A stretch of 64,000 nucleotides of DNA from Monarcha castaneiventris obscurior. Its lineage: Eukaryota; Chordata; Aves; Passeriformes; Monarchidae. This document shows positions 62,880-64,000 of the stretch, in pieces (position 1 is the stretch's first letter; every line of letters starts with the position of its first letter). The notes below the pieces were generated by a model, which saw nothing but the letters and a program-made list of their open reading frames with translations, made no database searches and had not been told where the DNA came from. The DNA lies in the NCBI GenBank assembly GCA_026261815.1, contig JAMPIT010000434.1, positions 17,419,001 to 17,483,000 on the forward strand, written 5' to 3'. A program made the translations under genes and the position numbers.

Positions 62880-63270
62880 ATCTGGCTGATTCCTGGAAGA
62901 GTTAACTCATTTAGAAACCTTTTAGTGGGCCATATTGATTACATGGATACGTTCAGAGCAGCTGTGGATATTTGCAGTAACAATGAACTGAAGCAGTTTA
63001 TCAGCACATCAATTATTTTACTGGTATAAAAAAGAGTTCTAATTGGACTAATGATGATGGGCTCAATCTTATGTTGAAGCTATCTGGCTATCACAAAATT
63101 ATCTCTCAATGAGCTCATTTGTTTTGCAAGGAAGAAGCTCATAATCTCATAGGATGGAAGATGTTCTGGCTATTTATAGTCACTGATTTTATTTGTAGGG
63201 AATATCATGACTTCACAAGTGCAGTGGCACTAATCTCCCTGGTAAAGCATTTTTCCTAATCTAAAGGGAG
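62880..63270. promoter_or_regulatory. Candidate conserved non-coding element
   Basis: A long AT-rich, repeat-free stretch with closely spaced words typical of developmental enhancers: CCATATTGATTACATGG, ACATCAATTATTTTACTGG, TCTAATTGGACTAATGATGATGG, GCTATTTATAGTC (MEF2-like) and CTATCACAAAATTATC. It is the most enhancer-like part of the window. Conservation was not tested. Confidence 0.3.
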
Positions 63271-63279
63271 CTGTTTGCT

Positions 63280-64000
63280 ACAAAGCCAGCCATGTACTTA
63301 AAAGGGCCATTGAACAAATTTGCAACACTGGCTCTCATTTGCCTGTAAAAGCAGCAGGTGAATCAGTGTCCTGAATGCAGAGCAGCCCAGAGTCAGGCTG
63401 CTCTCTGAAAATCAGACAGTGAGGCAGAGAAGAAGTATTCCTACCCAAAATGGCTGAACTGCCAAGATGAATTGGGCAACAGCACATGAGCAGCTGAGAA
63501 CATGTTGCAGCCTTCTGGCTGCTGGGGGTCTGCAGGGCTGGGTTTAGGCACTCTCAATCAAAGAGCAGGCTGCTGTTCTTACGCCAAAGACAAAGAGAGA
63601 GTTTCCTTTTACTCCAGTATTTTCTACCCTGTTCCAAACTAGCTAGTCTGGGCTAGCTTTTCGCGCTAAGTCATATGGAATTACTGTTGGCACCTGCTCC
63701 CAAGGGATGAAAATACCTTTCTGGTTATGTTTGCAGAGATCACTGAGGACCATGGAGATAGCTGTGTATCTCCAAGAGATCAAACATGTTCCCAACTGAG
63801 CCAAAGGGAGAATGAGTTAATCAGAACGGGGAGGGGAGTTTCTTCAGAGTTCAGGGCTGAGAGGAGCAGCAAACCAGCAGAGATCACTGCTGGGATGGAG
63901 GAAGGAGACTGTGGAACTGCAACCTGCTTGGACCAGGGTTTGGTTAACAATTCCACAGCTCAAGTCTTCAACAGGATGTGGAGCCAACCCCAGGGCAGGC
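63280..64000. other. Non-coding, nothing specific recognised
   Basis: Unique, somewhat GC-richer sequence to the end of the window. No frame over 60 codons, repeat or RNA gene was recognised. Confidence 0.4.

Overview
The window reads as vertebrate nuclear DNA, almost certainly a bird and probably a songbird. Two 3' ends of CR1 LINEs, both ending in the CR1-type ATTCTATG-like tail, are the clearest taxonomic marker. A solo LTR with intact target-site duplication and a few very old amniote-wide repeat remnants (MIR-like, L3/CR1-like) fit the same picture. There are no bacterial gene arrays, rRNA, tRNA or CRISPR. No open frame exceeds about 154 codons, which is what chance gives in moderately AT-rich DNA of this length. 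I found no complete protein-coding gene; the window looks like intergenic or intronic sequence.

Layout. From 1 to about 5.3 kb the best gene candidate is a minus-strand first coding exon (4759-4813): an ATG in good context, an 18-residue hydrophobic signal-peptide-like stretch, and a consensus GTAAGT donor, with a pyrimidine-rich leader and TATA-like box upstream. The rest of that gene, if real, would lie towards or beyond base 1. From 5.3 to 10.7 kb there is a CR1 3' end (6055-6433) and a possible plus-strand internal exon (7910-8017). From 10.7 to 19.1 kb there are two MIR-like relics and a 12-bp minisatellite. From 19 to 36 kb the sequence is mostly unique, with microsatellites, small tandem duplications and stretches that look like conserved non-coding elements. 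A 637-bp solo LTR sits at 36333-36969, flanked by GGGAT on both sides. From 37 to 50 kb there are a perfect 2 x 39-bp tandem duplication, a three-copy T-rich repeat, a dispersed 29-bp repeat pair near a homeodomain-type palindrome, and the second CR1 tail. From 50 to 64 kb there are an L3/CR1-like relic, a CpG-dense patch with CTCF-like motifs, a cluster of three inverted repeats, and an enhancer-like AT-rich stretch near the end.

No operon or pathway can be reconstructed. The value of the window is in its mobile-element history, its local duplications and candidate regulatory DNA. All regulatory and exon calls are by eye, without alignment or expression data, and are scored accordingly. I did not find a clear new biological system; the best leads are the signal-peptide exon, the solo LTR, the dispersed 29-bp pair and the inverted-repeat cluster.
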